From positions 541,726-605,725 of the forward strand of contig NZ_KB903218.1 of the NCBI RefSeq assembly GCF_000379625.1: DNA of 64,000 nt, written 5' to 3'. This stretch comes from Actinomycetospora chiangmaiensis DSM 45062 (GTDB taxonomy: Bacteria; Actinomycetota; Actinomycetes; Mycobacteriales; Pseudonocardiaceae). The translations under genes were made by a program, and so were the position numbers. This document shows, piece by piece, positions 61,403 to 64,000 of the stretch. Under the pieces are notes generated by a model. The model was not told the origin of the DNA and ran no database searches. It saw nothing but the letters and a program-made list of their open reading frames with translations. Position 1 is the stretch's first letter. Each line of letters begins with the position of its first letter.

Positions 61403-62749
61403 ATGGACCGCTGGGCGTCCGGGATCGACACGGCGTGGTTGCAGCTCGAGCAGGAGACCAACCGGATGGTCGTCCACGGGCTGTTGTTCTGTGACGGACC
61501 GATCGACCTCGAGGAGCTGCGGACCCGCGTCCGCGAGCGCTGGGTCGACGTGTATCCGGGGTTCCGGCAGCGCCCCACGTGGCCGACCGGCCCGATCGGG
61601 CCGGCCCGCTGGGTGGACGCGCCGCCGGACCTCACCCGGCACGTGACGACCATGGCGCTCCCCGCGCCGGGGGACGACCACGCGCTGGCCCGGCGGATCG
61701 GCGAGCTGATGTCGACGCCGCTGCCCACCGACCGGCCCTGGTGGCGGATGGAGGCGATCACCGGGTACGAGGGCACCGCCGTGCACGTCGCGATCCACCA
61801 CGGCCTCGCCGACGGCGTCGCGCTGAGCCACCTGTTCCACGCCCTGGCCGACCCGGTGTCCGACCCACGCACCCCGGCCGTCTACGTCGATCCGCCGCAG
61901 GAGGTGCAGCCGGTCCACGACCTCCGGCTCTTCCGCCGCGAGGTGCGGGACCGGGCGTCCGCGCTGTGGGCGACGATCAAGCGGTCGGGCACGCCCGAGG
62001 GCGCCGCGGAGCTCGGGGCGACCGGCCGGGCCATCAAGAACTCGGCGTGGCTGCTGGCGAGCCCCCCGCGGGAGAAGCCGTCACCGCTGCAGGGCCGACC
62101 CGGCGTCGCGAAGGGCGCCCGGTGGACCGGGGACGTGCCGCTCGACGTCGTGAAGGCGGCCGGGAAGGCCGCGGGCGGCAGCGTCAACGACGTGCTGTGC
62201 GCGGCGATCGCGGGGGCCCTGCGGACCCACCTGGGCGACGACGTGCCCCGGTTGCGCGCGGTGATGCCGACGAACCTGCGGCCGCTCGACCGGCCGATCT
62301 CCGCCGAGCTCGGCAACGAGTTCGGGCTGGTCCTGCCGCCGTTGCCCACCGACGAGCCCGACCGCGCCAGGCGCATCGACCGGATGCACCGGTCGATGGC
62401 GACGATCAAGCGGACCAACCAGGCGCTGGCGAGCTTCACCGGCATCGCGGCGGCCGGGCTGGGGACGCCGTCGCACACGCAGAACCTGGTCGCCCGCTAC
62501 GCCCGGGCCGGATCGCTGATCATCTCGAACGTGCCCGGCCCGCTGGAGGAGCTGACGATCGGCTCCGTCCGCGTCCGCGACGTGATGTTCTGGGTGCCGT
62601 GCTCGGCCCGCCTCGGCCTCGGCGTCTCGGTGCTCTCCTACGCCGGCCGCGTGCGTCTCGGGATCGACGCCGACCTGGGGCTCATCGGCGGCCACGAGGG
62701 CCTGGACCGGTTCGTCGAGGCGCTGGAGGTGGAGCTCCGCTCCCTGTGA
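61403..62749 (+). CDS. Wax-ester synthase/diacylglycerol acyltransferase
   Basis: A 448-residue WS/DGAT bifunctional acyltransferase, making wax esters or triacylglycerol from acyl-CoA. The catalytic motif HHxxxDG is present as IHHGLADGVALSHL. The second family block (SVNDVLCAAIAGALRTHL), MPTNLRP and SNVPGPLEELTIGSVRVRDVMFWVP are also intact. ATG 61403 is preceded by GGGAGGTG. The stop codon lies inside the family 1 palindrome at 62746-62800. Confidence 0.93.
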   Translation: MDRWASGIDTAWLQLEQETNRMVVHGLLFCDGPIDLEELRTRVRERWVDVYPGFRQRPTWPTGPIGPARWVDAPPDLTRHVTTMALPAPGDDHALARRIGELMSTPLPTDRPWWRMEAITGYEGTAVHVAIHHGLADGVALSHLFHALADPVSDPRTPAVYVDPPQEVQPVHDLRLFRREVRDRASALWATIKRSGTPEGAAELGATGRAIKNSAWLLASPPREKPSPLQGRPGVAKGARWTGDVPLDVVKAAGKAAGGSVNDVLCAAIAGALRTHLGDDVPRLRAVMPTNLRPLDRPISAELGNEFGLVLPPLPTDEPDRARRIDRMHRSMATIKRTNQALASFTGIAAAGLGTPSHTQNLVARYARAGSLIISNVPGPLEELTIGSVRVRDVMFWVPCSARLGLGVSVLSYAGRVRLGIDADLGLIGGHEGLDRFVEALEVELRSL

Positions 62750-62800
62750 GTACTTCTCCGTGCTGGAGCACGGAAAAGTACTCACGGGGCCGGAGGCCAC
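62746..62800. repeat. Dispersed palindrome (family 1), second copy
   Basis: GTGAGTACTTCTCCGTGCT (62746-62764) pairs with AGCACGGAAAAGTACTCAC (62767-62785) at 18 of 19 positions with a 2-nt loop. The right flank GGGCCGGAGGCCAC (62787-62800) is the same as at 6430-6443. It sits between the convergent stops of the WS/DGAT and SDR genes and could terminate both. Confidence 0.88.
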
Positions 62801-63616
62801 CTAGAACTCCGTCACCCCGGCATCCGGCGCCAGTTCGTGCGCCGTGATGTAGCGGGACTCGTCCGAGGCGAGGAACAGCACGGTCTGGGCGACGTCCTCC
62901 GGGAGCGTCATGTCCACCGGCAGCAGGTTGGTGAACATCCCCCGCGGGCGCGGGTTCTCGGCCATCGCCTCGCCGAGGGCGGTCGTCATCGCCTCCCCGG
63001 TCATGCCGGTGGCCACGCCCGTGGGGTGCACGCTGTTGACGCGGATCGAGTGCTGCGCGAGCTCCGCGGCGAACGCCTTCGCCATCCCGCGGACGGCCCA
63101 CTTGCTCGCGGTGTAGGGGACCATGTACGGCTGCACCTTCATGCCCGCCGCCGAGCTGATGACGATCACCGAGCCGCCGCCCGCGGCGACGAGGTGCGGT
63201 GCACCGACCATGATCGTGTTCCAGGTGCCGGTCACGTTGACGTCGAGGGTGTCGCGGAAGATCTCCGGGGTGACCCGGTGCCAGCTGCGGGGGATGCAGA
63301 TGCCCGCGTTCGCCACGACGACGTCGAGCCGCCCCAGCGTCGTCACGGCGTCGTCGACCACGGTCCGCAGCCCGTCGAGGTCCCGGACGTCGACCCGGCC
63401 CGCCACCGCCCGCCGCCCGGTCTTCTCGACCAGGGCCACGGTCTCGTCGAGCTCGGCCGGCGTCGCCGAGGCGTAGTCGACCCCGGGCAGCGGCCCGCAG
63501 ACGTCGACCACGATCACGTCGGCGCCCTCCTCGGCGAGCCGGACCGCGTCGGCCCGCCCCTGCCCCCGCGCCGCGCCCGTGACCAGCGCGACCTTCCCCG
63601 CGACCCGTCCGGTCAT
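62801..63616 (-). CDS. Mycofactocin-type SDR oxidoreductase
   Basis: 271 residues. The start GRVAGKVALVTGAARGQGRADAVRLAEEGADVIVVDVCG, the long insert after it (PAELDETVALVEKTGRRAVAGRVDVRD), and YMVPYTASKWAVRGMAKAFAAELA match the mycofactocin-coupled SDR subfamily (TIGR03971), which carries a tightly bound NAD. The C-terminus DESRYITAHELAPDAGVTEF also fits. The catalytic YTASK is intact. No mft genes are in view. ATG 63616. Confidence 0.9.
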   Translation of the reverse strand: MTGRVAGKVALVTGAARGQGRADAVRLAEEGADVIVVDVCGPLPGVDYASATPAELDETVALVEKTGRRAVAGRVDVRDLDGLRTVVDDAVTTLGRLDVVVANAGICIPRSWHRVTPEIFRDTLDVNVTGTWNTIMVGAPHLVAAGGGSVIVISSAAGMKVQPYMVPYTASKWAVRGMAKAFAAELAQHSIRVNSVHPTGVATGMTGEAMTTALGEAMAENPRPRGMFTNLLPVDMTLPEDVAQTVLFLASDESRYITAHELAPDAGVTEF

Positions 63617-63796
63617 GTCGCTCCGCCTCTCGACGGCGCCCGATCCCACGATTGATGGCGCCTGCTGCCACGAAAGATACCCTGGATGGGTCGGCCCGGG
63701 AGGAGTCGCCGTGCTCGGGCGCCCGCGGTTGCTAGTTGTACTGACCGAACACGTTGGTTGAACCGGTGTGACGACACGGTCTGAATGATCTTGAGG

Positions 63797-63860
63797 GGAG
63801 GACCTCTCGGGAGTGCTGTGGAGCTGTCTGACGGCACCCATCACCACCGGGAGGTCCTCC
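63797..63860 (+). promoter_or_regulatory. Stem-loop sequestering the transposase ribosome binding site
   Basis: GGAGGACCTCTCGG (63797-63810) pairs with CCGGGAGGTCCTCC (63847-63860) at 13 of 14 positions. The right arm contains the GGGAGG Shine-Dalgarno and ends one base before GTG 63861, so long read-through transcripts would be poorly translated. Confidence 0.6.
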
Positions 63861-64000
63861 GTGGCCCACGCTAACGCGGCACTGACCCCGCGCAGCCGAT
63901 TGAAGCTCGCGCGTCTGATCGTCGAGCAGAACTGGCCGATCGCCGCGGCCGCGATCCGCTTCCAAGTCTCCTGGCCGACCGCGAAACGCTGGTCGCAGCG
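63861..64000 (+). CDS. IS481-family transposase, N-terminal fragment
   Basis: 46 residues to the window edge: AHANAALTPRSRLKLARLIVE, then QNWPIAAAAIRFQVSWPTAKRW. This is the helix-turn-helix N-terminus of IS481 transposases (typically HANA.LTPRGR...V..GWP...AAE..VS..TA.KW). The frame is open at the edge; the DDE catalytic part lies outside. Confidence 0.85.
   Translation, partial: MAHANAALTPRSRLKLARLIVEQNWPIAAAAIRFQVSWPTAKRWSQ

Larger units (their letters stand above)
63730..64000 (+). mobile_element. Left part of an IS481-type insertion sequence, cut by window edge
   Basis: The transposase frame begins at 63861. Upstream, CTGACCGAACACGTTGGTTG (from about 63738) looks like a terminal region, but the exact inverted-repeat end cannot be fixed without the right end. 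The left boundary given is approximate. The gap 63617-63729 holds no gene I can support. Confidence 0.6.

Noticed and set aside
63617..63847. Extending the mycofactocin-type SDR to ATG 63847
   Set aside because: The added 77 residues have no homology and run into the IS481 region; TGRVAGKVALVTG at 63616 is the normal family N-terminus.

Overview
The window is 64 kb of very GC-rich DNA (roughly 73-75% by eye) from an actinomycete, most likely the Pseudonocardiaceae (Pseudonocardia/Actinomycetospora type). Indicators are the MurT/GatD pair, two F420-type enzymes, a mycofactocin-type SDR, a wax-ester synthase/DGAT, many GTG starts and frequent leaderless promoters. It reads as chromosome. The only mobile element is the start of an IS481-type insertion sequence cut by the right edge. 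I saw no tRNA, rRNA, CRISPR array or phage block.

Layout. 1-2.3 kb: methyltransferase fragment, GNAT acetyltransferase, zinc-type CDF exporter. 2.3-9.1 kb: NCS1 permease followed by a urease cluster (ureA, a fused ureB-ureC, an inserted ogt, then ureF, ureG, ureD). 9.3-15.6 kb: proline-rich membrane protein, FhuF-like protein, M50 protease, DHA2 exporter, zwf, small ORF. 15.7-18.8 kb: TetR regulator divergent from a probable 4-nitrobenzoate pair (hydroxylaminobenzoate lyase and nitroreductase), then a PLP enzyme. 18.8-20.2 kb: Amt ammonium channel. 20.3-30.6 kb (minus strand): copA, nuoA, a NuoB/NuoD-like protein, nuoH, J, K, L, M, N, all overlapping by a few bases and starting from a CsoR-type promoter, with csoR divergent at 30.7 kb. 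31-41.5 kb: DUF3099 and small proteins, acetyl-CoA hydrolase, DUF4185 secreted protein, YpfJ-type protease, peptide transporter, lactate permease, lysozyme-like protein, TspO-like protein. 41.8-47.6 kb: GT39 mannosyltransferase, esterase, methyltransferase, EEP-family protein, NmrA-like reductase. 47.6-54 kb: sparse region with a leaderless mini-gene, an SDR lacking its catalytic residues, a two-component system, murT-gatD, LysR. 54-64 kb: MFS exporter, proline-rich protein, two F420-type proteins, glutaminase, SDR, esterase, metal receptor, WS/DGAT, mycofactocin-type SDR, IS481 start.

The most unusual locus is the copper/complex-I-like operon. It encodes a complete proton-pumping membrane arm (A, H, J, K, L, M, N) but no NuoE, F, G or I. 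In place of NuoB, C and D it has one cysteine-free protein that looks like shrunken NuoB and NuoD parts joined by a linker encoded by a 111-bp perfect-armed palindrome. The genes are translationally chained to the copper ATPase, so CsoR may control the whole set.

A second theme is REP-like palindromes. Several families are dispersed through the window. Some lie between convergent genes, and some sit in frame inside coding sequences (ureF, nuoN, the NuoB/D-like gene). A third theme is a recurring leaderless promoter: TAGCGT, or a relative, 6-8 nt before an ATG/GTG. It settles several start codons, including csoR, the CDF gene, the PLP enzyme and the DUF4185 gene.
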